Assembly: GCA_020086605.1 (NCBI GenBank)
Contig: JACBWW010000015.1
Coordinates: 17,461,484-17,525,483 of the forward strand
Source: Lanius collurio
Taxonomy: Eukaryota > Chordata > Aves > Passeriformes > Laniidae
Direction of reading: 5' to 3'
DNA length: 64,000 nt
The position numbers were made by a program, and so were the translations under genes. Positions 12,241 through 25,704 of the stretch are shown here, piece after piece. The first letter of the stretch is position 1. Each line of letters opens with the position of its first letter. The notes under the pieces are model-generated. The model was not told the DNA's origin. It did no database searches and worked only from the letters and a program-made list of their open reading frames with translations.

Positions 12241-15189
12241 GGAATCAAATTTTTCTATAGTTTATATATACAAGTTGTCCATAGTAGATTTATACAAGTG
12301 ACAGGTCACTCCTGTGATTCTCTTGAAATACTCCTTGTTAAATCCATATGAATGCAGAAGGGAAATATTTTGTTAGATCCTATCATGTTTTCAAGCCAGT
12401 AAGAACTCCTAACTATTCAAGCAACCTGCAGCTGCACATGTGGTCCCAGACTGTGCTGCTTCATCGTCACTGCTGCTGGAATATTTCCTTACTTTGTCTG
12501 TTCATGTTGACTTCAGGTAGCAAGACTGACTGTCTAACAATCAATGCTGCCCTCTGTTTCACAGTGGCATTAGGGAACAGCCAGCCAAGAAATTGTCTAA
12601 AAAGATCACTTCATTTTTAGCATGACAAAAAAAGCTACCTGCTCATAATGCATGGGGACACTATCTTCTTATTCTCAAGCAAACTAGTTGACACTTCTGT
12701 TATCTTAATATACTATGTCCAAGAAAACATGGTCATGAAATACTGGCCTGATACTATGTATGAGACCAGCTGAAAATGTCCTAAAAGAATTAACCACTTA
12801 CAAAGATACTTGAAATGAACAAAAGCTCCATTATTGTTTGAAAATGCTGAAGAAATCCTGATCCAAATCCCATACTGGTAACACTAATCGATTTATTGCA
12901 AATCAATTTTAAACTTTATCTAGAGAAGGCTTAAAGTGATTTTGCTCTCCACACAAACAGCTAGTGTAACAGTCTCTGCTCTTTATCAACTATGAAACTT
13001 AACAGACTCTTGGATACTGTCACATCTGACCCTAGGATCTCCTTTTAACTCTGGTGATTTTAAGAACTTCACCAAAAGCACACTAATTTGAACTGTCACT
13101 ATCATGCTGTGCTGTCTCTAGGCACATGGTCTGGTTGAATGTAAGGTGCAACCAGCCAAACATTTAATCCTTTCAAGCTGTTATTCAGGGAGACTGGCTG
13201 ATGAGGCTTGTGGAGCTCCTCATTGTTCTGCATGTCACTCCTCATCTGACTATTGCACACGGCCCCCGAAGCTGTCCCATTGGACAAGTTATCAAACTAT
13301 GCCTCACTCGTCGCAACCCCGATCTATCTGAAGGATTGCAAAACAAGCAGGAGCAGGTTTTTGATTCATCTCTGACATCATCTACCTGGCATCCCTTTGC
13401 AGTGTATATGAGAGTGTATTTGCTCAAAGCTACAGAGCTGTGCCAAAGGCAGTCCCTTCTGTTATCGAGGCCACTGCACTTGACTCATTCAAAGTGCAGA
13501 TTGCCAAAGGGTAAGTTGGAACTACCGTGTCAACTGGTTGACAAGACACCCGTCTTTCAGCTCTTCACTGGCCTCTCTCCAGAGCCTGGGACTATGATTG
13601 CATTCACAACCTGATAGTCCAAGCTCAGCAAAGCTCACAAACTTAAGTGTGCAATACTTACTTCTTGTTAGGGTTCATAACAAGTCACAGACCTCATCAC
13701 TCCTAAGGGAAAAGAGTGCAAGTGGCAGAGAAGCTAAATTTGTTTCTTTCAGATGAATAGTTACCACCTAAAACACAGGGCTTCAAGGTTTCAAGCAGTC
13801 TGAAACACCTACCAGAGGTTGTTGCGTTATATGTGGGGGATACTGTTCTTTGTTTACACGAGCACAACTCCTGCCATGACCTGTTTCTCTGCTTCTCCAT
13901 TCAAGCAGAACCCAGAAAGGTGGGGGCAGGCCAGAGGGGAGGAAGGGGAGAGTTGTTTGTGGTGGTATTTTGCTTGTACTGTTGAGAAGTTACATTCACA
14001 CACCCAGGCTGCCTCTAGTCTGTGTGTTCTGCTCCACAAGCACAACAGTGTACATGCAGGAATCTATTGGCTCAAATATATGCAGAAAGCTGTTTTAGGG
14101 ACAGCTTCTCTTTGCTTTACCCATGAATGACTTCTTAGTGGGATTATTCCACATGAATAAGGAAGGGTTATCTGGTCTCTAAGACCTGCTTTCTTTTGAG
14201 TCTTGCAAGGGAAACAGTAGAAGCTCTATTGTTGAGTCACATAAAACTGGAACAGACAAGTTGCTACGGACAAGGCTGTGTCATTTAGACTCAAACTCTC
14301 TCGTGGGAGTCATGTAGAAGGCCCTCTTGTAATGGGCATTTTCCCTTCAAAGGCCTCATAGTTGCTAATTCTGGTAAAAGACTGTGTCCGTATGCTGCTG
14401 GCCAAACTGGAAGAAGACAGCCTGCTAGCAGCTTTTCAATATTCCCCTCAGAGTACTGAGCTTGCTGTGAGGAGCAGGCAGGGAATGCCCATTCTCTGTG
14501 TCAAAAGGACCAAGCAGCATTGCAAGGGGAAGAGGATTTTGTTCATCCCTATCCCTTCTAGATAGCCATGTCTAGGAGAGGGAGATATGAACCTCAAGAA
14601 GAGCATGGAAAAAAGCCTCAGGCTCCAGGCAGAAGGGATGAAGGCGAGGAGATGCACAGGGCCATTATTTTCCCAAGTCTGATTGAAACAACATCAGCTT
14701 TAGTCAGCTGTCTAGCACTCTAACCTCCCCAGCTTTAATTCTGTCTCCTTGCCCTTATCACAGGCCTCTGAAGTTGCAAAGAACAGCTTATTGGGCACTA
14801 CCTACTTATTTCTGGATGTGTCACTATATTCTTCAGTTAACCACCTCAGTTTCAAGGATCAGTCATACAGACACCATATATAAGGCAGACTCTACTCTTC
14901 TGACGACTAATTGCTGGCAGCACAGCCCTGACCATTGACACCAGGATCATTCAGAGAATAGGCACACACAGAATTGTGCACTATACTTGTCCATGAACTG
15001 GCGCAAACACTTTTCTCTAAGTTTAGGGTCTTTTGCACTATGACTGTTTCAAAGGCAAGGAGTAAGCCAGCTGTGCTTTGTAGCTTGGTAGACCTGGTAG
15101 CCAGTCTGCTGGGAACAGGGAACAGTTTAAAGCAGCAGCTGCAGCAAGGAGTTAAAAATCACTAAGCCCATTCCAAAAGCCTAGCTGAA
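12241..15189. other. Unique non-coding stretch
   Basis: No gene is firmly supported. One exon-like segment (13189-13510, plus) has an acceptor-like start and a GTAAGT donor-like end and is discussed as a finding. A C/T-rich acceptor-like tract and several short frames on both strands are present, but nothing recognisable. No repeat is evident. Confidence 0.5.
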
Positions 15190-15310
15190 GGGCTGATGCA
15201 CTGTTTGGGTTTGAATTAGTCACTTGACCTCTGTTTGTTTTAGTCATCCCAGCCGGAGAACTGGGCATAAAAACACCCTTGCCACAAAACTACGGCAGAT
15301 TAAAAGAGGG
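15190..15310 (+). repeat. Ancient MIR-like SINE relic (plus)
   Basis: 'TAGTCACTTGACCTCTGTTT' (15218-15237) matches the MIR section 'AAGTCACTTAACCTCTCTGT'. It is followed by a degraded 'TCAGT...CCCATCTGTAAAATGGG' equivalent with 'ACTGGGCATAAAAAC' near 15260. Only the central part of the element is recognisable. Heavy divergence makes the ends approximate. Confidence 0.5.
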
Positions 15311-16587
15311 AAAACAGAGCACACTAAGAGAAAGAACGAAATCCACTTTGCAGTATTTTCATCAGCATAACAGCTGTGGGCTTCAGGTAGAGTGTTAAAA
15401 ATGTCTCCCTGACTTAGGATGCAATTTCTCAAGAAACAGAGGTTACTACAGTGTGCACAAGGCAATGACATGCAGAGGTACCAAATATTTCCCCCTAGAC
15501 TGCCTTATGCTGCATTCAAACCTGAATCTCAACCAAATTAATGAAGGTCCAGATGCACCATGATCCAAGAAATTAGGACAAAATGTGTCGCTCTGCTGGA
15601 TACACCCACTGTTTTTGATCCCAAAAATCTTGTTGAGGTAGAATTCAAGAAGTGCGGAGGTTTGTCTGGGGTTTCTAGATCTACAGCCCCCTCAGAGCAA
15701 CACACATCTTCCAGCACCCATTGGATACATGTATTGTCACAACACAGCCACTGTTGGAGCATACCAGCTCTTTCTAGACCAAAAACATGCTGCAGTGAAT
15801 AAGATGGACCCATGCCTTTTTAGTAAATTTAGCTAAACCTGATTTAGTGTGTGCACACCTCCACATACTTCAGCAGCAATATACATGAGCCAGAGACTCT
15901 TCTCTCAGGAGATCTGAAGAATCAGCTCAGGCTCAGTAGTCATAACTATGGTAAAATATGACCTACGGGGCAAGAATTGGTCGCACTCTATTGTGCACTG
16001 TCCTGCTGCCAGTCAGCTCACACCAAGCCACCTGGAGCATCTCTGCACCTAAGAAACTTGTGCATCCCTATGGACAAAAGGGCATTTCCAAAAGTTACTT
16101 GAAAGCTGTAGAAATTTCTCTTCTCCGCCTGGCCTTTGGATAACTACAATAAGATCCCAAATCCTTTCTAGACATCCAGCTTCCTCTGAAGCAAGGTTTT
16201 AAGAGATCCATTTTGAGTTCTAGAAAGCTTTATGAGTTTGTGAACACGAACAGCGTAAGAACATATAGGATACACAAGTATACTGAAAGACAGCTGGAAA
16301 AACTCCGTTCAGAAGCAAGAACCTATGATAGAATGGAGGATTAATTTGCGTGATATAGTTTATATTCACTTTGCACCTCTTCAAGGAGTTGAGTTTACCC
16401 TTGGTTGTTTTGTTTTATTTTACTGACATCTTTTTATTTGCCAGCACGTACACCCACTTGCCTCTCTGCCAATAGTGTTGGTAGAGTTTAAATCTCCAGA
16501 AGCTTTCTCGAGGTTTGCAAGGACATGCATGTCCAACAACCACTTTTGTGGGTTTGCTTTTGTTCAAATGGGTGGGGTTAGTTCAAG

Positions 16588-16609
16588 TAAATAAATAAAT
16601 AAATAAAAA
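16588..16609. repeat. (TAAA)5 microsatellite
   Basis: Five consecutive TAAA units, the last extended by extra A. It is a simple repeat and may be the decayed tail of an old retroelement, but nothing upstream is recognisable as one. Confidence 0.85.
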
Positions 16610-19600
16610 CAACAAGTAAATATTTGCTGCAACTGTTATTGGGACATGACATCACACCTAGTTCTAAATGAACTGACTGACCTCAGGATCTTTTTGAAGT
16701 CAATAACACATGGTCACTGCTGACAACAGAACACCTGCAAGTGCTCAAGAAGTAAAATCTGTCTCTGTGCAGTGGATGAGTTCACAGACCAAACGTCACT
16801 CAGGCTCCTACTGAAGCCTGTCCAAAAGGCTGACATGGAATTCAGCCAAAGTTGACACCCTGTATCAGGTACAGAGCCATGACCCACACTACCTGTAACA
16901 AAGGAAGATAAAACCAAACTGGCAGGGTGAGAGTGGATTTTTCTATGTTTCTTTTGCACCAACATATAATAGTCTAGTCCTGGCAAGCATCACACAGTGA
17001 TACTACCAACAAAATCAAATCCCTTCGTTTAAGAAAAAAACAAGAGTGGAAATCTTACTTGCATGCACACAATAACATTTTACAGTTATAGCATCATAAA
17101 AGCATAGCAAGTTCTAACCATTGAAAACTACCTTTTATATTTAATACAGAATAATTTTCTTATTATGTATTCATCATTATGTATGATGAAATCCAGGTAA
17201 TCAGAGAAACCCATAAAGGGATGCTTGAACTTCTCTCCCTCAGGCTACTCATAAACAAAATGATGTACAACTTTGGAAAGTTTATTTCAAAGCCTTTTTT
17301 TATGCAAAATTTGTTCCAAGAACTCTTGTCCTTCTAGCAGTTTACCCATCCAGATATATAACAATCTGCCAAGCATTGACTTTACCTGGTTTATTCACCC
17401 CTTGTGACAATTTATCCTATGAGAGGATGGAAATAGACCAAGACTGTTTTGGGTCATGCATGAAGGACACTTCTTTCAAGGAGTTTGCATTTCCTGCAGA
17501 CACCTGGTGGAAGCCATACAACAGCACGCCATGAAATTTTGTGACTCAACAGTACATGCAATTTTGGCAACTCTGCATGAAAATATGTGCACTCTTACTG
17601 GATTTATACATGCAGATGGAAGACATTTTCATAGATTTACCCACTAAGGCCATACCAACAAATTTATCCTCAAAATGGCTGGGGAGGAAAATGAAAACCA
17701 CATTTTTCTCCAAATTCTGTTTTTAAAACTTTTTTTTCAGAATAACGGACAATATTGCAATTCCAGCATAGAAGCAACTTATTCCATGATGCTTAATTGC
17801 ACAAAACTCCTGTGAAGTTACAATGTTATTGTTAGACAGAGTCTACTTACTCAGAGCTTTGCCTTTGGAGGTTCCATATTCAGTAAAAACAGACTCCAAC
17901 ATGTTTGCAAGTCTAATCTTGAACCTCTCTGCTGAGTCAGCCATGAGAGAGCAATAAATGCTTGTTGGAAATCAGACTCCAGACCACTATCACTGAGTTA
18001 CAACTCAAAACAACAGCTCTTTCATCTCTTTCCCCTTTAATTACATACAAATTTCACTGGCAAGTTAGCCTGGAGTGCCCATCCAGGTTACCACCCTCAG
18101 TTGCTAGTCCCATTGTGTACAGCATACATGTAGCTCAGGAACCAGTTTCCAAAATCCTACAGCTCTCATCACAAGGGGAGAAATGTGATCTGAACATGGA
18201 TGTCACTGGGAATCCCTCATCAGAGCTGTTAATTTTAAGAGTTCATTTGCTGATTCAGAAGCAGAACATGACTGAGAAGAACAGATCTCTGGGGTCAGTA
18301 GCAACACCTGTTCCATGATCTGAATTGTCTCCATCAGCCTATCACTCCCTTGAGGTTCGTAAACCATTTTTCCCTCAAACCTACATATTTCTCATGTAAT
18401 TTTGTTCTCACATCAACTAACTTTGAAATACATCCACTAAGGCCACATAAAACCAAGACCTGGTGACAATCAGAACTCAATGTGTTTGCAGCTGTGTTGG
18501 TGTAAATGGCAGGAGTCTCTTCCCCATCTTCTTTCACTGCAGCTTTACCATAGTGCAACTCCTTAAAGCCAAGATACAAAGTCTTAACACATCTATTTCC
18601 AAAGCTGTGGCTTTGTAAACATAACGATTTTCCAAAACTCCAATCAATCATTAAAAATTACAAGAAATATAAACAAAATATACATGACCCTGGATTTCCT
18701 CCAGAGGCCTGTGGTACACTGCAGGCAGAGGATAATGTAATTAAATATGGGCAGTCTGCCGACTACTCACTGTCGGTTTTGGCCGGATGTGAGCTGAACA
18801 AGTTTGCCCTATTGCAAACACTTGTTTTACAGTGCTACAACTTAATTGAGCTTGGAAAGCTTCTGCAGGCATTAACAATGGCTTACCACACTAATGAGTA
18901 GGGATAATACGACCACTTTGACTTGGTGGGCAAAATCCACCCTCATATACATTTTGTAACCTCACAAGTGAAGGTAGGCACTTATGGATATTTGTTATTG
19001 GGGGAAAAAAGAGAGTGATAAAATAAGCTTAAAATGGTTCTCTGCATTGAAAATATACGAGAAGAAGATCTCAGCTACATGATAAATGGAATATACAGGC
19101 ACGATTTGCCCAAAAATCAGTGGGGAACTTCCTCTACACTGCTGATGCTCACCTCCTCTCTGAAGTTGCTTAGACACCTATGTCAGAAGAGATTTAACCC
19201 AGGGAATCACAAAAGGGCTACTGAAATATCGGTCTGCAATAGGCCAGTTTGTACTCAGTCACAAGAAGCCTCCTCTTATTTCCTAACATCTCTCTGGGTG
19301 CCATATTGGCTTAGGCAAACCAAGCCCTCTGTCCCTAACAAACTCAACCAACTTCCAACAGCAGAGTGGGAACATTTCCAGCAGTTTATTTGCTGGGTGG
19401 TGCTATTTCTTTCCTTGATTGGGTTAGGAAGCAGCATTTGTTTTGAATGGAAAAACAAATTAGTACATTGCCCAAACCCCTCCTTCTCCCTGGGAAGACA
19501 GACATTCTACCCGCAAGCTTTATCCCAGGCTAAGTCTGGAAGTCTCTTGAGGAAGCCCCTTGTTAAAAATATTGGCAGTTACTGCAAAAATGGAATTATA

Positions 19601-20101
19601 GTACTCTGTCTTCCTGAATTTCATTTTGTATGATCTAGTTTGAAATATGCTGCCTAGAATGGCTGCAAAATAAAGGACAGATATGAGCGATCTGTCTGCT
19701 GCTGTAAGCCAGATGAGACTGAATAGTTGCTTATCTGTTCTACAAAATGGGATCAAAGGTCTTCCTTTAAAAGTCCCGTGAAAGATGACGATACCAGAGA
19801 GCGGCTGAAGCTCCCTGAAGTATGACATTTTGTCAGACTGTGGCTGGGTTTTGAAAAAAACCCTGCATGTTTGTTTCTCAGAAGGTCTTTTCACAATGCT
19901 CAGTCTTATACTTGAACACACACAATGAAGGCAAGCACAGGAAGGAGACTTGGCTTAAGCTCAGAATTCCCTGGTGGTTGGGACTTCAGAGTTATTTTCA
20001 TTCTGTCTGACTTGTACGCTGTAATTACACTGGGGTTGCAGATGACAAATTAACTTACATTTGCCGCTATTTACAAGTATTTGTTTGGATTCAGGGTGTG
20101 G

Positions 20102-20118
20102 TTTTTTTTTTTTTTTTT
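20102..20118. repeat. Poly-T run, 17 nt
   Basis: Seventeen T residues flanked by TGTGG and GCACA. On the minus strand this is poly-A and could mark a retrocopy tail, but no retrocopy body is recognisable next to it. Confidence 0.8.
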
Positions 20119-22078
20119 GCACATAGGGATGTGTCAAGCATGTGTGAACTTTGCATTCATAAGATCAACATTAAGCAATGCACCTGGGAGATGACATAGC
20201 CTGCAGCCCACTACCTGTAAGAAGAGACTTCTGGAAAGCCATGTCTGTGTTATGTACAGAATATGGCGTAAGGTTCACACAAAATGCATCCTTAACAATA
20301 CTGCCAAGACATATTTGAAATGAACAGGGCAGGCAGTTCAAAGCCAACTTGCTCTCCAGCATCACTCAAGAAGAACCTCCTTCTGTTTATATTCGTACAA
20401 AAGAGATACCAAAACCAGATAATGTCTGCACCTGGTTTGCTTCTGACTTTTCCAAATGACTTCCCACATGACTCACCTGGGTGGAGGATGGCAAGCAAAC
20501 CATCAGTGAGATCCCTGTAAGCAGGCACAAAAACAAACAGTAGTCTTTTTACTATTGTGCATGAAAGGCAACCCACGTAGAGCTTTTACCTTGAATAACT
20601 GAAACAGGAAGACATTTGATTTTGTTTAGCCTTCCACAGGCCAAGAAGGTTTGCTCCCAGCTCAGGCCAGGCCTGGGGCCCTCTTGAGACCTCTTTGAAG
20701 CAGTAGCATCATAGGTGAGTACAGTACCAAGGTAAACCTCTACACTGAGTCCCAGACTGAAAACCATGCCTGGCAGAGGGCCTTGGAGCAGGTAGCTCCA
20801 GATCAGAAACCAGGCATTATTCCTGTTCTGTGTCGAGTTTTAGAAAAAGCCTTTAGCAAGTTACCCTGCATGCATCTGCTATTTATGCATGTACATATAC
20901 ACACATAAGAACAGCCAAAAACATCTGTCTGCTGCTCTTTGACAGTAGCCAACATCATCATATACTTAAAAAATACTACAGCCACCCAGAATGAGTGGCT
21001 GACACTTTTCTGGAATACATACCTCAATTCTGATGTCTAGGAACATCATTAGCTAAATACTGACTTCAGGAGACTAACATACATTTTATTTGACACATTT
21101 CTCAGTCACTCTTCCAGCCTAGGACATGTGACACAGAAACCAAAAGGTTTCAGCAGCCAGAGATATACACAGCATGAGCAAAAGGTCCTTGTTGGTGATG
21201 TGATTGTGCACAATGTGGCTTTGAGATGAGAAAGGAAATAGATGCAGCACAAAGCTCGCTGTTTTCCATTCCCTTCCAAATGTACACACATCCTGCATTA
21301 AGTGTAACTGACTGAAATGAGTATTTCTCTCTATTAAGTATTCCTTTCCCCATACTTTGAATAAAAATTTAATTCAGTAGCTTAGGTACTGTTAATAACT
21401 GAATATTGCTGAGCTCCTGGACACCTGTACCTAAGTAAACAAGAGTAGAGACAGACATAGACGTATCAATAGTATAGATATAGAAAGATGAGGACAAATT
21501 GTTGTTTTCCAAATTATTGAGAAAACATTCGACTCAAGTTTTGATGGAAGCCCAGTTCTGGTTTGCTGTTTGAACATGCTGGTGATAACGGATGCTTCCT
21601 GCAATAGTAGCAACAATATTTCTTGTGAATCTAGACATTTATTTTTCCTTGCAAAAGTGAATTTTTCCAGGTCCCACAAAAACAGGAACTGCCTTGCTTA
21701 CTGTCTTAGAAGCTGATGACAGCTTTATATTGTATACTCATGCTACAACAGCGTATTCTGACCTCAGCTAGACCCTTCGAGCTTAATACCATAGAGAAAA
21801 TGAGTAAATGATAGTTCCTATCTGCCACAAACATCTCAGTAAGATCCAGCCATGCCTGCTCCCAAGATAGGGAAAGTGTACAAGATATCACAGGATCTCC
21901 TGCTTCTCTCAACTTGTATGTGCAGTTTCCACAGATAAGATGCAGTAACCCACCCTTACAGGTAGGAGAGAACTGTGTGGATCATGTGAACGAGAACAGC
22001 TCCTGCAGTTTGTCCCTACTGCTCGCTTTCCCACTGCACACCTGTAGGTGAGTGAATTTTCATGGTCCATTCATAGGT

Positions 22079-22449
22079 TTGTTCAGCCTGGAAAAGAGAA
22101 GGTTTAGGGGTGACCTAATTGAAGCTTTCCTGAAGGGAGCCTGCAAGAAAGATGAAGAGGAACTTTTTGCAGTGCCGTGTAGTGTCAGGGCAAGGGGGAA
22201 TGGCTTCTAACTGAAAGAAGATAGGTTTAGATTATATATTAGATAAAAGTACTTCACTCAGAAGGTTGTGAGACACTGGAACAGGTTTCCCAGAGAAGCT
22301 GTGGATGCCCCATCCCTGGGAATGTTCAAGGGCACGTTGAGTGGAGCTCTGAGTGACCTGGTCTAGTGAAAGACCCACAGCAGCAGAGTTGGAACTAAAT
22401 GATCCTTAAAGTCCCTTCCAACCCAAGCCATTCTATGATGCTATGATTT
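22079..22449 (+). mobile_element. CR1 LINE 3' end, about 370 bp (plus)
   Basis: A clear CR1 3' region. It starts with 'TTCAGCCTGGAAAAGAGAAG' (22082-22101) and a 'GGGGTGACCTAATTGAAG' block. 'GTGAGACACTGGAACAGGTT' (22268-22287) and 'CCCAGAGAAGCTGTGGATGC' (22289-22308) follow. Next come 'AAGTCCCTTCCAACCCAAGC' (22410-22429) and the terminal CATTCTATGATGCTATGATT (22430-22449). It is 5'-truncated to the untranslated part, so no reverse transcriptase or endonuclease domain remains. It is moderately diverged from the usual avian consensus and older than the best-preserved copies. Confidence 0.93.
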
Positions 22450-25400
22450 TTCATGGCACAAAATCTCTAATTTGGGTACCCTAGTCTCAGGCATCAAGAC
22501 TGACAAGAACATAGAGTTCTGTGCCATGGCAAAGGAATGGAAGAAAAATAAATCACTTCAGCATAGCCTGACAGTATGTATAGTCTACAGGGATGAGTAT
22601 AAATCCAGATAACAGCAGCAGGGAGCTTAACTCATCACCCAACTATTACAAAAGTGCAATCTCATTTCCTCTCACCATCTTGTCTAATATTTTATTATTT
22701 GCTCCTATCAGGACTACTCACATGGCTTTCCAGTTTAGTAGAACAGGAAAGGAAAAAATCTTCCCACATAATATTATTGTTGTTATTGATAAATGAAGAA
22801 AGAGAAAAAACCCTAAGCCCAAAGTTATGAGTCACCTAAATGCATTTAAGTCAGATGTAAAATTAAGAACAGGCACTGACATGCAGTCACAAGAAAATAA
22901 AAAGTTGCTTTAGCCTCTCTCAAAATGAATGCTGCAGGGCAGTAGGACTAAGGGGAGTTTAGAAAATAAAAAGAGAATGGGGGAGGGGGAGGCTTCTTAA
23001 CATATAAATCACAGTGTCAAAATCCTTTTATCTTTTGGCGCCCAAATCTCTCATCTGCTTCAGAAAATGCTAAACAAGTCACTAGCAATTCTTTGTGAAT
23101 TTTTAATTGGTGTTTTCACAACCTTATTCTTGATATTTCTAAGAGAAATTAGCAGATGTTCATGAGAGGAGTTTTAGAGAGAGAGATCTCTCAGATAGGG
23201 TAGGGGTAAGCCAGAGAAAGAGCTGGATGTCCTCTACCTTAGCACCAGCTCCAGTAAAACCTCCTAGCTTTTCTCAGCTTCCAAATATACTCTCCAGGAG
23301 GGTAAAAATGTGGGCTGAAATTGCCTAAATTTGTGGGAGCATTAAGTTTCACATACATAATCTGCAGCACCCGGTCTCTAGTTTGTACAGAGCAAGGTCA
23401 CAGCAAGACAGAAGCTTAACCCTTCTCCCTGGTGCCAACACAAAACTGTTTTATATTGCTAGAGGAGGAAGAAAGAAGTGAAAATCTGAGGATGAAAGTA
23501 AATAGCCTGCAACACAGTTTCAAAAATTTGTTTTCTGATCTCATCTACTGACTTGACAGAAAACTCCTTGAAGAGAGGAATGTTAGGTCTGGACCTGGAA
23601 ATGGTTTATTAGATGGCTTACGAATAGACAGGCAACAAAGACATCTCCTGGTAAGTTTCTTGAAAATTGTCTTTTGTTCAAGAGTCAGAGAACAAAATGT
23701 GGCAAGTTTCAATTTCAAAGATGCTGAAAATGTTTTTTTCAAAATTTTTAAAACAGATTTTTCAATTGTCATTGTGCAATGCCATTTTCGTTTAAAGGCT
23801 TTCCTATGTAAGAGTAGGAAAGAAATCTAAATAGTCAAAAACTGAAATAAATCTTTTTGATTGAAGATAAGTGAAACCGTCAACATTGACTCCAACACAA
23901 ATTTTCTCATGTTGGTGTTGCACCAATAGAAAGAAAATGAACCGTTTTGTACAGCCTTACTCAATTTTAAGTCAGCCACTGAAACAAAACCAAACCAAAC
24001 TATTGACCCAACTTGGCTAAATGACTAAAAGCTCCTGTCGCTGGAACATGTAGGGGGCAAGAGAAAGTTTTAAGGAAAACAGAAGGTGTGGAGTCAGTAC
24101 ATTTTTGAGGTTGAGGTTTTGAGTACATTTTTTGAGGTTCTTAATACTGTATGGCTGAGCAGAAGCGTGAAAGGAGCCATTAATCTGTTCACCATGCTGG
24201 AGCCAGGGCTGGATTACAGGAGGCAGAAACTTGGTCATTATCTTACTGTTTCTTCTTCCCTGTTTCCCACTTCTGCATCACAGACAAGTTCCTCAGGATA
24301 GCGAGCAATATTTTATTCTGTGTCTGGGCAGTATCTGCCTGGTCCATTGCAAAGACTCTTCAGCACAAATCACTCTTGCCACAGGAAGAACAATTTTTCT
24401 CAAATGCGATATTGGCTTTCCCGTTCTCCTAAAATAAATATGACAAGCTGGTTGAAACAATTTTATCCTCCTTCTTCCAGTGAAAATATGACTTTAAACA
24501 AAAGTAAAATCCTCATTTTCTACAAGTTGCAGCATCTAGCTCTTCAAAATTGAAGAGGAAGCTCAGGCCTGCACTACTGAATGAAGACACTACTGACCTG
24601 AGTCTGGGCTTTTGCTGCATACATCTGCTAGCTCTTCACATGAACTCTGGTCTTGGGAGAGGTGGAACTGCAGGTCCTCAGGGAAATAAGCCGTGGGGTT
24701 GTACAGGTATAAATCAGCTACATAATTGGACCTATCTCATTTGGGCTTCCTAGTTCTAACTGGAACGTCTGAAACCATGGATATTTGCAGAGTTTGGGGC
24801 ATTGTCAATGAAAATCTAACTAGATAATGTGATTTTCAACAGATACCTATCACAGCTGCACCATCAAGCCTAGCTGACAATAAACTGATTCTAGGCAGTT
24901 TGTGTTCCCTAAGTCCATCAGCTTTCCCTCTCCTCACCCTTTATTCTTATCCAAGCTGTGCCTTAAAAAGGGGCTCAAGTGTTTGTAAAGTTCTTCTTTC
25001 TCTTCACACCAGATTGAGAGAAGGGGAAAAAAAAGCATCTTGAATATGAAAGAGCCTTTCTTTTTCTCACACATCTGCAGCTTATTAAGGAGACTATCGC
25101 AACTGAAGACACTCTGACCAAGCAACTCCAGGTTTGCTCTGGTACGGCATGATCAGACTGCAGTGTCAGAGGCTGAAAGGGTGCCAGGAATCACCTGCAA
25201 ACTTGAAGCAGGGGTAGTAGCCAGTATGGTGTGAAATGTGTTCTTTGGTGCAAACAGTCCTGGAGGACTGAGAAACTGCCTAAGAATTTTAAGTCATTTG
25301 AAGAGATTGTGGCATGTTAGAACCCACAGAAAATTGTTTCTTCAATGCATTATTTATTGCTTTTCTGTATTTATATAATATCCAGCTTCCTGAGAGTAAT

Positions 25401-25704
25401 TTGTTTTGGATTGTGTAACACTGGGCAGAACATCAAACATATGTTAATCAGTGGTAATAAAACACTGAGGTTTATGGTCACTGAGGTATTAAATATTGCT
25501 AATAAATTATAGGGCTAGCATTTTAAATGAGCTACAGTTTGGAGAAGAGCAGTAACACCATGTCTGAGAGCATTAATTGCCACTGCCTGACTTCCTAATT
25601 AACAAGAATTTCTAATATGTTTTTAAACCAATATATCACTCTCTGTTACACTTGCAATGAAATACAGCTGAAATTTGAAAAGCTACAATAGTGCTAAGTA
25701 TTTT
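22450..25704. other. Unique non-coding stretch
   Basis: No gene is supported. There is an imperfect direct repeat at 24096-24139. The AT-rich part from about 25340 to 25690 has several TAAT/ATTA cores and looks like conserved non-coding DNA. Short frames on both strands look random. Confidence 0.5.

Larger units (their letters stand above)
15311..22078. other. Unique non-coding stretch, 6.8 kb
   Basis: No gene is supported. The longest open frame in the whole window lies here (19034-19633, plus, 199 codons) but its translation shows no known domain and no codon or splice pattern of a gene. Simple repeats occur at 16588-16609 (TAAA units) and 20102-20118 (17 T). A TAAT-rich, CpG-containing segment around 18720-18960 has the look of conserved non-coding DNA. 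Confidence 0.55.

Noticed and set aside
17168..17190. Small inverted repeat TTCATCAT/ATGATGAA
   Set aside because: Eight-base arms are expected by chance in AT-rich DNA of this length.
19034..19633. Longest open frame in the window, 199 codons on the plus strand
   Set aside because: One frame of this size is not surprising among the thousands of possible frames in 64 kb. The translation shows no domain, and no splice or promoter context was seen.
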